A DNA stretch of 10,040 nt, taken from Candidatus Thorarchaeota archaeon SMTZ1-83 (lineage in GTDB: Archaea > Asgardarchaeota > Thorarchaeia > Thorarchaeales > Thorarchaeaceae). This document shows positions 1 through 6,942 of this stretch, piece after piece; the first letter of the stretch is position 1; each line of letters opens with the position of its first letter. Below the pieces are notes generated by a model, which saw only the letters and a program-made list of their open reading frames with translations, was not told the DNA's origin and ran no database searches. The position numbers and the translations under genes are program-made. The DNA lies in the NCBI GenBank assembly GCA_001563325.1, contig LRSK01000005.1:1-10040 (forward strand), in the 5' to 3' direction.

Positions 1-7
1 GGGGCAA

Positions 8-1192
8 ATGTCAGAATCAATCGTACAAATAAAGAAGCGGAAATGGCTGGCAATCTACTTGTTCTTGATATTAGATGCCTTGCAGATTCTTTTAGTTTCG
101 ATTCTTTATGTGGATGAGAAGAACCCATTTGTTGTCGGCATCGACTTGAGCCAGACCGACCCCATCATTTCTGCATCCCTGTTTGCCGCTATCTGTGTCC
201 TGCAGCTGCTGATGGTGTACTATGTAGCCGTTGCTATGCAGCGAAACCCAGAATTGATTCGTTTGTATCCAGAGTTTAGGAGCCCCGAGGAATGGCCGCT
301 TCAGTACTCTAGGGACGAGATTGTTCAGTGGACCCAAGAAGTGGCGGAGAAGTGCAGGGTTTCAGTGCGGACCATCTATCTGATGAAATCACCCATTCCA
401 AACGCATTCACATTCAGCCTCCCAGGACTGGGCTCAACCGTGGCGGTACACAGCAACATACTTGACATTCTCCAGCCCGAAGAAGTGAAGGCGATATTGG
501 CTCATGAGGTTGGCCACATATCCAACCATGATTCGGTAGTCCAGATTTTTGCTAGAATGCCTGCTTTCTTTGTTGACACAATCTATCTCTATATCTACCT
601 GCGTATAGTGATGGGGGTCACCAACGCCCTGTTTCAGGATGGAGACCCGGTTAAAGCAGGAATCAGAATAGGGATGCTTCTGGTGTTCTTTGGCTTCTCT
701 CGATTTCTATCCGTTATCACTCAGTATGTAATGCAGAAGGCCTCTCAAGAGGCTGAGCTCTTGTCCGACTACCATGCAGCAGAGATGGTGGGAGTTGAAC
801 CAACTATAAATGGACTAGTCCGGCTTGGCCAGAGGTCCGAAGCTGTCACGGCGCTCATCGACGAGATCCGATGGCTTGAGTCTCTCAATCCAGAACGTAG
901 CGGTGCCATCACAAAGAAAGAACTGCTACGGATGATTGAGCGTTACCCACTTGATGGAATCGATGAGAATAACGCCAGAGAGGTGGCTCCATGGGTGTTT
1001 CTGTCCACTCGGCTCAGACACATGCGAGAAGTCTACGGCCTCGATTTGTCTGATGCCCAAATCAAGAAGGCCGTTGAACCTGCAATGGCTGTGATTGACG
1101 AGAAACGTCCGAAGAAAGAGGAGGTTTCAGCAGACAAGAAAGAGCCTAGTACTGTAGACTGGCGCACTGTGGACTATGAGAGGTGGGCATGA
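8..1192 (+). CDS. M48 family (HtpX-like) membrane metallopeptidase
   Basis: This is probably a zinc-dependent membrane protease of peptidase family M48, similar to HtpX, which degrades damaged membrane proteins with its active site on the cytoplasmic side. The zinc motif HEVGH is visible with H166, E167 and H170, and the third ligand is likely E250 in the ELLSD motif (the family's ExxAD-type motif). Two hydrophobic segments precede the catalytic part (about residues 13-35 and 53-76) and two follow HExxH (about 180-205 and 218-240), the HtpX arrangement. At 394 residues it is longer than a typical HtpX (about 290). The excess is a C-terminal extension with a Lys/Glu-rich stretch (about 363-380) and a final peptide ending DYERWA. 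The ATG lies only seven bases from the window edge, so an upstream start cannot be excluded, but the first membrane segment begins sensibly from this Met. It converges on the MFS exporter gene. Family assignment is secure; substrate is unknown. Confidence 0.9.
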   Translation: MSESIVQIKKRKWLAIYLFLILDALQILLVSILYVDEKNPFVVGIDLSQTDPIISASLFAAICVLQLLMVYYVAVAMQRNPELIRLYPEFRSPEEWPLQYSRDEIVQWTQEVAEKCRVSVRTIYLMKSPIPNAFTFSLPGLGSTVAVHSNILDILQPEEVKAILAHEVGHISNHDSVVQIFARMPAFFVDTIYLYIYLRIVMGVTNALFQDGDPVKAGIRIGMLLVFFGFSRFLSVITQYVMQKASQEAELLSDYHAAEMVGVEPTINGLVRLGQRSEAVTALIDEIRWLESLNPERSGAITKKELLRMIERYPLDGIDENNAREVAPWVFLSTRLRHMREVYGLDLSDAQIKKAVEPAMAVIDEKRPKKEEVSADKKEPSTVDWRTVDYERWA

Positions 1193-1257
1193 ACTTGCTG
1201 GCCACCAGCCACCCCGACTTTCGCAGACGAGTGCTGACTATTGCAGAGGCCTTTGGC

Positions 1258-2673
1258 CTATGATTCATTTAGGATTGGACTCTCTTTCTCTGCAGGACTC
1301 AGGCCGCGAAAAGCGGAGATGATTCCTGCCAGAAGAGCTAGGAAACAGAATGTCCATATCGTCCATTGAAATGACTGTGTGTAGGGTGCAGTGGTGCGAT
1401 ATACTTGGAAGACGGTCGTGACCATCGCGGTGCCCACAGAAAAGCCAGTAGTCCTCGCAATGTTCGTTAGTGCACTAATCACACCCATGTATTCACGTGG
1501 TGCCGATGTCATGATGAAGTTCCCATTTGCCACTGAGAAAGTTGATAGTCCAAAACCCATTATGGCAATCCCGATGATTATCAGTGGGATGTTTGGAACT
1601 GACAGCCCTATAAACAACAGCCCCACAAGCTGCGCTACAAGTCCAAGTACAGTCTGATACTTTGCTCTGACTCTCTCTGACATAAAACCAGCAAAGGGTC
1701 CTACTACCGAGATCACTATTGGATGCGCAGTGAGAACAAGACCAGTCACAGATTGGGTGAGCCCCAACTCTTCCTGAAGGAAGAAAGGAAACAAGAAGCT
1801 TAACGGGACTATTGCCATGTAAGCCAGTAATGCTGAGAAAATGCTGGAAGATATGCGTCTATCTGCAAGGAGACCAGCTGGCACGATTGGGACCGAGAAC
1901 CTCTTCTCCCTGATTACAAACGCCACAAAAGAGATGGCGATGATTGACACCCAAACCATCGACACTGCCAGATCCGTCGTGGTCACCACCGAAACGAAAT
2001 AGATCAAAGCGAAAAGAAAGGTGAAGAAGAGCATGGCGCCGATAGTATCAAATGTCGTTTCTTTCACGAGTTCAGTTTCTGGAACCGTCTTCTGCACAAC
2101 TATGAACCCGAGAAGGCCGATTGGGAGATTGATGAGGAATATACTCTGCCATCCAAAATATTGGCTGAGTATCCCACCTATTACAGGACCAAAACCCAGC
2201 GCGGCAGCCAATACAATTGAGTTCAATCCAATAGCGCGACCCCGATTGTGAGGGGTCGTGAAGTACGTGACTAGTGCCAACCCATTTGCAGTCATCATGC
2301 TGGCACCAAGTGCTTGAAACACTCTCGAAGACACAAGGACAATCAGGCCCGGACTCAAGGCGCAAAGGAGAGACCCTGTGATGAAGACTAGCATTCCTGC
2401 TTGGAAGACTCGTGTATTACCATATCTGTCTCCCAACTTACCCATCAGGGGCATGAAGGATGTGATGATTAGAAGATAGGACAAGACCACCCATTGAATC
2501 TCGGTCATTGTTGCTCCTAGACTTCCCGCCATAGTGACAAGTGATACATTGACAATCGAGGAATCAAGAGCGCCAAGGAATATCCCAAGACTAGTGGCGC
2601 CAACAATCTTGTAGGGGCCGGGCATAGATGGCCCTGCTGTGTCAGAGATCTGCTGGCCTTCAATTCTTGTCAT
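1258..2673 (-). CDS. MFS drug/solute exporter, DHA2 (EmrB/QacA) type
   Basis: This is a proton-coupled major facilitator exporter of the 14-helix DHA2 family, which usually expels drugs, dyes or organic acids across the cytoplasmic membrane. Numbered from the ATG used here, the first helix carries the DHA2 signature LDSSIVNVSL (about 36-45). The next helix starts IQWVVLSYLL, motif A reads GKLGDRYG (about 78-85), and motif C, typical of exporters, reads GFGPVIGGIL (about 150-160). The rest is continuous hydrophobic helices ending in a short polar tail. A TTG at 2724 would add 17 residues, but it lies inside the probable TATA box (2722-2728). I therefore chose the ATG at 2673, which leaves about 27 bases of leader; an ATG at 2625 is also possible. 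The length of 471 residues fits the family. The gene is divergent from a nucleotidyltransferase-like gene, and no dedicated regulator gene is visible. The substrate cannot be deduced. Confidence 0.88.
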   Translation of the reverse strand: MTRIEGQQISDTAGPSMPGPYKIVGATSLGIFLGALDSSIVNVSLVTMAGSLGATMTEIQWVVLSYLLIITSFMPLMGKLGDRYGNTRVFQAGMLVFITGSLLCALSPGLIVLVSSRVFQALGASMMTANGLALVTYFTTPHNRGRAIGLNSIVLAAALGFGPVIGGILSQYFGWQSIFLINLPIGLLGFIVVQKTVPETELVKETTFDTIGAMLFFTFLFALIYFVSVVTTTDLAVSMVWVSIIAISFVAFVIREKRFSVPIVPAGLLADRRISSSIFSALLAYMAIVPLSFLFPFFLQEELGLTQSVTGLVLTAHPIVISVVGPFAGFMSERVRAKYQTVLGLVAQLVGLLFIGLSVPNIPLIIIGIAIMGFGLSTFSVANGNFIMTSAPREYMGVISALTNIARTTGFSVGTAMVTTVFQVYRTTAPYTQSFQWTIWTFCFLALLAGIISAFRGLSPAEKESPILNES

Positions 2674-2717
2674 TGATGACTGCGCCTCTATAGGGAAATT
2701 ACTCGCCTGAGCGACAC

Positions 2718-2731
2718 CCCTCAATTAAGGG
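2718..2731 (-). promoter_or_regulatory. TATA-like box within a near-palindrome, exporter promoter
   Basis: The 14-base CCCTCAATTAAGGG is a palindrome with one mismatched pair. Read on the minus strand its core (CTTAATT) resembles an archaeal TATA box. From its centre, a transcription start about 25 bases on falls near 2700, giving a leader of about 27 bases before the ATG at 2673. A symmetric site on the TATA box is a usual layout for a repressor that blocks TBP binding. This rests on sequence alone and the promoter is a weak match. Confidence 0.35.
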
Positions 2732-2753
2732 TATGGCTCCGCCCAAGAGCAGC

Positions 2754-2793
2754 ATGTCGGAAGTGTTTTCTTTAATTGTGAATTGTCCGACAT
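2754..2793. repeat. Perfect 8-base inverted repeat flanking a promoter
   Basis: ATGTCGGA at 2754-2761 is the exact reverse complement of TCCGACAT at 2786-2793, separated by 24 bases. The T-rich TATA-like segment for the rightward gene lies between the arms, and the right arm ends at the base before that gene's ATG. The arm spacing (32 bases start to start, about three helical turns) would suit a pair of half-sites bound by one protein. It could be an operator for the divergent pair; chance is possible for an 8-base match. Confidence 0.4.
2765..2777 (+). promoter_or_regulatory. TATA-like T-rich promoter element
   Basis: The segment GTTTTCTTTAATT lies 17-29 bases ahead of the ATG at 2794. No purine-rich ribosome-binding site is present before that ATG. 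The combination fits an archaeal leaderless transcript starting at or very near the start codon. Confidence 0.35.
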
Positions 2794-3609
2794 ATGGACG
2801 ACTTCTCCAAGCTTCACAAGAGCGCAAGGCACGATGTTCGTGTATGCCTTCAGGTTTGGTCAGAGGTGCTTCGAGAGAGCCAGGGAGAACGGCTTGATTT
2901 TGCATACGCCAAGGGCTCCTCAATCAAAGAGTGGGAATCTCCAATCGACTATGTCCCTGTCTTGAGCGATGTTGACATACACGTTCATCTGACTGACGAT
3001 GAAGGGCTATTCGCATCTGAAGAAGACCCTTTCGCTGCCTCGATGGAGCTTTCCAGAACTTTCGAAACGACTTTCTACGAGAGAGAACCTGAACCCCTGC
3101 ACCTTCCCAGGTCCCAGATAGTCCTGTTGAACGATGCCCTAAAGCAAGAGAGATTCTCGCCACCGAGGTTAGATGATATTCAGCCCTTATACGGCCACCC
3201 TCACTTCTCGTATGCGCCCTCTCCTGACGAGATAAGGGAACATGATTTGCAGAACCTCTTGGACCTGGGAGATTTCTTGAGCACGGTACCCATGAGAACA
3301 CTTGACCGCGCTGGGTTTGACTATTGGTCTTTGATTAGATACATGACTTGGAGGGTCGCCCCCTCTCCGGTTCGGTTGATAACACAGACACACGACAATC
3401 CCATGGAGGTCTGGACTTGGAACCGTACAAGAGTCACTGACGTACTGAAGGCCTTAGGTTATGAGACCCTTGAAGAACACTATAGAGGCTTCTACGAGGC
3501 CGGCTGGCGTCTATTCCTATCGCAGTTTAGAAGCTCAGATGATTACCGTGGAGTTGTCACGAATGGTTACTACGTTCTGAAAGAGTGTTGGGAGAAAGCT
3601 CGTTACTAG
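2794..3609 (+). CDS. Nucleotidyltransferase-fold (pol beta-like) protein
   Basis: This 271-residue soluble protein appears to belong to the polymerase-beta/aminoglycoside-type nucleotidyltransferase superfamily. The signature is a GS pair (G41-S42) followed by the metal-binding acidic pair D59-x-D61 in SDVDIHVHL. The gap is wider than the usual 9-13 residues because of an insertion (about 45-56). A third catalytic carboxylate is not obvious; the strand at about 111-117 (QIVLLND) is a candidate region. The C-terminal half (about 150-270) looks helical and rich in aromatics, as in the helical domain that pairs with this fold, but I recognise no named family. It is divergent from the DHA2 exporter across a short region with candidate operators, which would suit a detoxification pair, though that is inference. 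The ATG has no ribosome-binding site and is probably read from a leaderless message. Which nucleotide or acceptor it uses is unknown. Confidence 0.65.
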   Translation: MDDFSKLHKSARHDVRVCLQVWSEVLRESQGERLDFAYAKGSSIKEWESPIDYVPVLSDVDIHVHLTDDEGLFASEEDPFAASMELSRTFETTFYEREPEPLHLPRSQIVLLNDALKQERFSPPRLDDIQPLYGHPHFSYAPSPDEIREHDLQNLLDLGDFLSTVPMRTLDRAGFDYWSLIRYMTWRVAPSPVRLITQTHDNPMEVWTWNRTRVTDVLKALGYETLEEHYRGFYEAGWRLFLSQFRSSDDYRGVVTNGYYVLKECWEKARY

Positions 3610-3634
3610 TCTTTCACAATGTTGACCCAGCTTG

Positions 3635-3642
3635 TTTTATCT
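3635..3642 (+). promoter_or_regulatory. Possible TATA box for fdhD
   Basis: TTTTATCT resembles an archaeal TATA box. A start about 25 bases downstream would give a leader of roughly 30 bases that includes the strong ribosome-binding site at 3679-3686. The upstream gene ends at 3609, so fdhD may have its own promoter. Confidence 0.35.
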
Positions 3643-3678
3643 ACGTGAATCCACGGATGCGCAGGCTTCTATTGATTT

Positions 3679-3686
3679 GAGGAGGA
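3679..3686 (+). promoter_or_regulatory. Strong ribosome-binding site deciding the TTG start of fdhD
   Basis: GAGGAGGA lies six to seven bases before the TTG at 3693 and closely matches the archaeal anti-Shine-Dalgarno complement GGAGGTGA. It fixes the start of fdhD at a TTG rather than an internal codon. Confidence 0.75.
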
Positions 3687-3692
3687 TTCTGA

Positions 3693-4484
3693 TTGCGGCC
3701 ATACCGGATATTGCCCACCCAGAAGCTTGAGAAGAACGAGTTCAGGAATGAGGATGACGCGATTGCAGTCGAAACCGCGCTTGAGCTCAGGCTTGGAAAG
3801 GAGTTCATCGCCGCATTTGTGTGCAGTCCTGGTTTTGAGGAAGAGCTTGCGCTTGGCTATCTACTATCTTCGGGGATTCTCTCATCTGAAGAGGATATTG
3901 CCGGCATCAAGTACGCGAATAACGTTTGTACAGTGATACCAAGAGAAGGATCTTCCATTGGGTCACGAGTTCGGCCTGTACATGTAAGACGAGTTGTGAC
4001 CACGGAGTGCTCGGCCCCTGAAATCCTACAGCAATTGAGAACTGCATCCGGGATACCAAGACTCGATTCTGAACTATCAATCCGAATTGGCAATCTGTTC
4101 AATGCTGTGAAGTTGATTAGAACCTCTCAGGAGATTAGGAGGAAGACCGGGGCCACTCATGCAGCACTATTGATGGACATGTCGAAGCAGAAGCACTCTA
4201 TTGTCGAAGACCTTGGTCGACACACAGCTGCGGACAAGTGCATTGGTCTGGCCGTAAGGAGTGGTTTCGACCTTGAGTCGTCTTTCATGTTGACGACTGG
4301 GCGTCTTACAGCAGACATAGTGAGCAAGTGCGCCTGGGCTTCGATTCCGCTGCTGGCATCTGCAGCTGTAGCGACTGATGCAGCAGTCAAGTTTGCTCAG
4401 CGTGGGAACATTACTCTGGTTGGATCCCTTCGGGGTCATGGGATGAGAGTCTACCACGAAGGCTCCGCAACCCTGCAAATCTAG
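3693..4484 (+). CDS. fdhD: FdhD, sulfurtransferase for formate dehydrogenase cofactor
   Basis: FdhD moves sulfur from a cysteine desulfurase to the bis-pyranopterin Mo or W cofactor and is needed for active formate dehydrogenase; it acts in the cytoplasm. The family hallmarks are present: EDLGRHTAADK (residues 172-182; canonical EDxGRHNAxDK), TTGRLTADIVSK (201-212; canonical SGRxxSEIV.K), and NITLVGSLRG followed by VYHEG near the C-terminus. The N-terminal half shows LALGYLLSSGIL (about 52-63), also typical. Length 263 is normal (E. coli 277). The TTG start is supported by GAGGAGG at ideal spacing. Oddly, the loop that normally holds CxxC reads TTECSAPE, with a single cysteine (C106); the other cysteines, C44, C79 and C183, lie elsewhere. 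Also N is T178 in the GRHN motif. No formate dehydrogenase or molybdopterin gene is in the window, so its client enzyme is not seen. Confidence 0.9.
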   Translation: MRPYRILPTQKLEKNEFRNEDDAIAVETALELRLGKEFIAAFVCSPGFEEELALGYLLSSGILSSEEDIAGIKYANNVCTVIPREGSSIGSRVRPVHVRRVVTTECSAPEILQQLRTASGIPRLDSELSIRIGNLFNAVKLIRTSQEIRRKTGATHAALLMDMSKQKHSIVEDLGRHTAADKCIGLAVRSGFDLESSFMLTTGRLTADIVSKCAWASIPLLASAAVATDAAVKFAQRGNITLVGSLRGHGMRVYHEGSATLQI

Positions 4485-4488
4485 GCTG

Positions 4489-4528
4489 CTTCTCCCCAAT
4501 CCTTATCAATTCGCTAAACGGGGAAAAG
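4489..4528 (+). promoter_or_regulatory. Possible hairpin masking the kinase ribosome-binding site
   Basis: CTTCTCCCC (4489-4497) can pair with GGGGAAAAG (4520-4528) with one mismatch, leaving a 22-base loop. The right arm overlaps the only purine-rich segment ahead of the ATG at 4534. It might tune translation of the kinase gene or be chance; the large loop makes it weak. Confidence 0.2.
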
Positions 4529-4533
4529 GAACA

Positions 4534-5043
4534 ATGAAGCGCATCCTAGTCCTTGGCCCAAGTGGCTCAGGGAAGTCCACATTCGCAAGGACGCTTGCTC
4601 AACGTCTTGGTCTTCCCTGGATTTGCCTTGACCATTATTACTGGAAGCCAAATTGGGTTGAAACGCCAAAAGAGGAATGGCGTGAAGTAGTGGCGTCACT
4701 GATTTCTAGAAGCGAATGGGTGATGGACGGCAACTACTCAAAGACCCTAGAGATGAGGATTGAGCGAGCTGATGCCGCGATATTCCTTGATGTGCCGAGA
4801 AGAGTCTCGTTTTGGAGAATCTTCAAGAGACGTATCACTCACCATGGGAAAGTACGGCCCGAGCTCGCTGAAGGATGCACAGAGAAGATCGATCTTGATT
4901 TCCTGCGGTGGATATGGGGGTATCCCTCAAGGACGAGACCTATAGTAGACAGGATCTTGAGTGAGAATGCTGACAGCAAGACAATCGTGTTCCTTAAGGG
5001 TTCAAAGCAGGCCACGGAATACCTGGAAACTGTGTCGAACTGA
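4534..5043 (+). CDS. FlaR-like P-loop kinase (adenylate kinase-related)
   Basis: This is a small P-loop NTPase of the group annotated as DNA topology modulation protein FlaR or adenylate kinase-related kinase. The Walker A motif GPSGSGKST is at residues 8-16. Other family features follow: DHYYWKPNW (33-41), WVMDGNY (62-68) and RADAAIFLDVPRR (78-90). An Arg-rich lid (about 95-100) comes next, then DLDFLRWIWGYPSR (about 117-130). Length 169 matches the family. The real substrate of these proteins is not established; the fold and motifs predict phosphoryl transfer to a small molecule, and the FlaR label should not be taken as function. The ATG is preceded by GGGGAAAAGGA, an acceptable purine-rich site. 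It follows fdhD by 49 bases on the same strand; no functional link is apparent. The family is best known from bacteria, so transfer is possible, but base use looks like that of its neighbours. Confidence 0.82.
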   Translation: MKRILVLGPSGSGKSTFARTLAQRLGLPWICLDHYYWKPNWVETPKEEWREVVASLISRSEWVMDGNYSKTLEMRIERADAAIFLDVPRRVSFWRIFKRRITHHGKVRPELAEGCTEKIDLDFLRWIWGYPSRTRPIVDRILSENADSKTIVFLKGSKQATEYLETVSN

Positions 5044-5096
5044 AGGCATGGTGGTTACCGATAGTGTCTTAGGTACCAAGTTTTCGCTCAAAGTCT

Positions 5097-5999
5097 ATGC
5101 AGGTCACACCGGAGCTGGTTCTTGGCACGACAGTGGGATTTCTCGCTTCTGCAATGTGGGCAATCTCAGTTGTCGTGTACAGGTCTCAGAGCAAAGAGAT
5201 ACGTCCGTTGGCGATAAGCTCAATCAAGATGTGGGTGGCACTTGCATTCATGTCCGTTGTCGTCGTACTGCCATTCAGAGCGTCCCCGTTCTTCGTTCCT
5301 GTTGAATCTCTGATCTATCTCGCCCTATCCATCTCCCTTGGGGCAGTTATTGGAGACACAATCTACCTGATGAGTCAAGAGAGAATTGGAGTATCCTATG
5401 CCTTTCCCATTGCAATGTCATTTCCGATTCTCACCTATTTCTTGGCGATAGTCTTTCTGGGGGATGTTCTTGTTCCTTTGAGACTAATCGGGATTGTGAT
5501 TACTGTAGGAGGCCTCATTCTGATTTCGCGTGAGCAGAACAAGGCTCATGAAGATGAAGCGTCAGCCCGGCTTGATCCATTTGGAATAGCTCTGGCATTT
5601 CTAACCATGGTGATGTTCGCCAGTGCAACAGTCTTCCTTGACATTGGTGTCACTGCTGTGGATCCAGTTGACGCCAACTTTGTAAGAGTCGTCCTTGGCT
5701 CTGCTGAGTTCGTTCCCTTGTTCTTTGTGGCACGACATCAAGGAATGCCGATGCCCACCGCACGTGCTACGAAAATTGTTGCTGTAACAGGTCTGTTCGG
5801 TATGGCTATCGGGTCTCTTCTCTACGTGTGGATGGTCAAACTAATCGGGGCCGCCATGGGTGCTGTTATTGGTTCTACTTCTCCACTCTTTGCTGTTCCA
5901 ATCTCAGTCTTCTATCTGAAAGAGCGATTAACCACCTTGGCAGCAGTCGGCGTGTTGGCTACCGTGGTTGGAGTTATGCTGGTCGTTGTTGCCTTCTAA
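5097..5999 (+). CDS. EamA/DMT-family transporter, ten helices
   Basis: This is an integral membrane protein of the drug/metabolite transporter superfamily, with two EamA repeats of five helices each in 300 residues. The repeats show the same signature at their ends: PILTYFLAIVFLGD followed by a hydrophobic helix GIVITVGGLILI in the first half (about 108-142), and SPLFAVPISVFYLKER followed by GVLATVVGVMLVV in the second (about 261-298). A polar linker with several Glu and Asp (about 145-160) separates them. DMT exporters commonly move amino acids or metabolites outward; the substrate cannot be read from sequence. The reading frame is closed by a TAG at 5070-5072 and the ATG at 5097 is the first start after it. 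No ribosome-binding site is visible, so a leaderless message is plausible. The stop is only seven bases from the convergent htrA-like gene. Confidence 0.88.
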   Translation: MQVTPELVLGTTVGFLASAMWAISVVVYRSQSKEIRPLAISSIKMWVALAFMSVVVVLPFRASPFFVPVESLIYLALSISLGAVIGDTIYLMSQERIGVSYAFPIAMSFPILTYFLAIVFLGDVLVPLRLIGIVITVGGLILISREQNKAHEDEASARLDPFGIALAFLTMVMFASATVFLDIGVTAVDPVDANFVRVVLGSAEFVPLFFVARHQGMPMPTARATKIVAVTGLFGMAIGSLLYVWMVKLIGAAMGAVIGSTSPLFAVPISVFYLKERLTTLAAVGVLATVVGVMLVVVAF

Positions 6000-6006
6000 T
6001 CGGAAA

Positions 6007-6942
6007 TCAGCCTGCTGCAGCCAGCTGGATCCAAACCTCGAATATCTCCGTCCGACGTACGAATCTAACACGGAGCTTCTCACCCACTCGCTTACCCAGA
6101 ATCTTCTTCCGGAGATCCTCCATGCCCTTGATATCTTCGTCGTCAATGGCCACTATGACATCGCCCGCCTTTAGTCCTGCTTGTGATGAGGGTCCTCTTG
6201 GAACTTGAACTAGAAGTGCCCCCTCCTCGGCACTAAGTCTGTAGTGGGCTGCCATTCCTTTGCTCAAAGTGACGCCCATCACACCCATCCAAGGCGTGCT
6301 TACTGTGCCTGTTTCCACGAGTTCGTTGAAGACAGCTTTTACTCCATTCACTGCAATCGCGAATCCTATGCCTTGACTAAAGGGAATCATCGCCGTAGGT
6401 ACACCGATGAGCTTGCCAGAAGAATCCACAAGAGCTCCTCCACTATTGCCTGGGTTTATCTCTGCACTCGTCTGTATGAGTCCCTCTAGAAACTGATTCT
6501 GGCCCTGGATTGTTCTGTCTACGGCACTTACCATCCCAAAGGTGACGGTAGTACCCAGTCCCAATGGATTTCCGATTGCAATCGCGAATTGACCAACCCT
6601 CAGTGATTCGGAATCTCCAAGTTCAATTGGCTTCAGATTCTCTGCCTCAATCTTGAGGACTGCTAGGTCTCTGAGTTTAGACTCTCCAACAACAACCACC
6701 TTGAACTGACGGCCATCGCTGAGGATAACCTCCACGTCTCGGGCCCCGGCAATCACATGCGCATTGGTAACCACGTATCCCTCTTCAGTCAGGACAACGC
6801 CGGACCCCTGCCCCTGCACAGGAACTGGCCTTGAGAGCTGGTCCCTAGCTAGTCTGGTTGTAGCTACGCTAACAACGCTAGGAACGACATTCTCAACTAC
6901 ATCCACTAGTTTCTTCTCAAGATCTGCAACCATTATCTTCAC
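6007..6942 (-). CDS. HtrA/DegP-type serine protease with one PDZ domain
   Basis: This is a trypsin-fold HtrA protease. The catalytic triad is H62 (TNAHVI), D92 (SKLRDLAVLK) and S167 (NPGNSGGAL). The Gly-rich segments GQGSGVVL and GNPLGLGTTVTFG are also typical. One PDZ domain follows (about 218-305, with AGLKAGDVIVAI), where DegP has two. There is no signal peptide or membrane anchor: the N-terminus begins directly with a charged helix (ADLEKKLVDVVENV), so the protein should be cytoplasmic, unlike most bacterial HtrA proteins. The start taken is GTG at 6942, which overlaps the stop of a small upstream gene in GTGA. An ATG at 6933 (Met4) is an equally possible start five bases after that stop, and no strong ribosome-binding site decides between them. 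The likely role is protein quality control. It converges on the EamA gene. Confidence 0.9.
   Translation of the reverse strand: MKIMVADLEKKLVDVVENVVPSVVSVATTRLARDQLSRPVPVQGQGSGVVLTEEGYVVTNAHVIAGARDVEVILSDGRQFKVVVVGESKLRDLAVLKIEAENLKPIELGDSESLRVGQFAIAIGNPLGLGTTVTFGMVSAVDRTIQGQNQFLEGLIQTSAEINPGNSGGALVDSSGKLIGVPTAMIPFSQGIGFAIAVNGVKAVFNELVETGTVSTPWMGVMGVTLSKGMAAHYRLSAEEGALLVQVPRGPSSQAGLKAGDVIVAIDDEDIKGMEDLRKKILGKRVGEKLRVRFVRRTEIFEVWIQLAAAG

Noticed and set aside
2674..2724. TTG start at 2724 for the MFS exporter
   Set aside because: It falls in the probable TATA box and adds residues outside the usual family N-terminus; the ATG at 2673 fits the promoter spacing.
2924..3301. Minus-strand 125-codon frame under the nucleotidyltransferase gene
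   Set aside because: The product is rich in Arg, Ser and Gly without hydrophobic pattern, as expected of a shadow frame.
3643..3655. CGTG-N4-CACG small inverted repeat upstream of fdhD
   Set aside because: A four-base arm is expected by chance at this length.
4167..4499. Minus-strand 110-codon frame under fdhD
   Set aside because: It lies across a clear fdhD sequence with intact motifs, and its product has no recognisable features or promoter.
6000..6040. Repetitive CTG/CAG-rich stretch between the convergent EamA and htrA genes as a terminator
   Set aside because: The pairing is short and lies in the htrA C-terminal codons; there is no T-run typical of an archaeal terminator.
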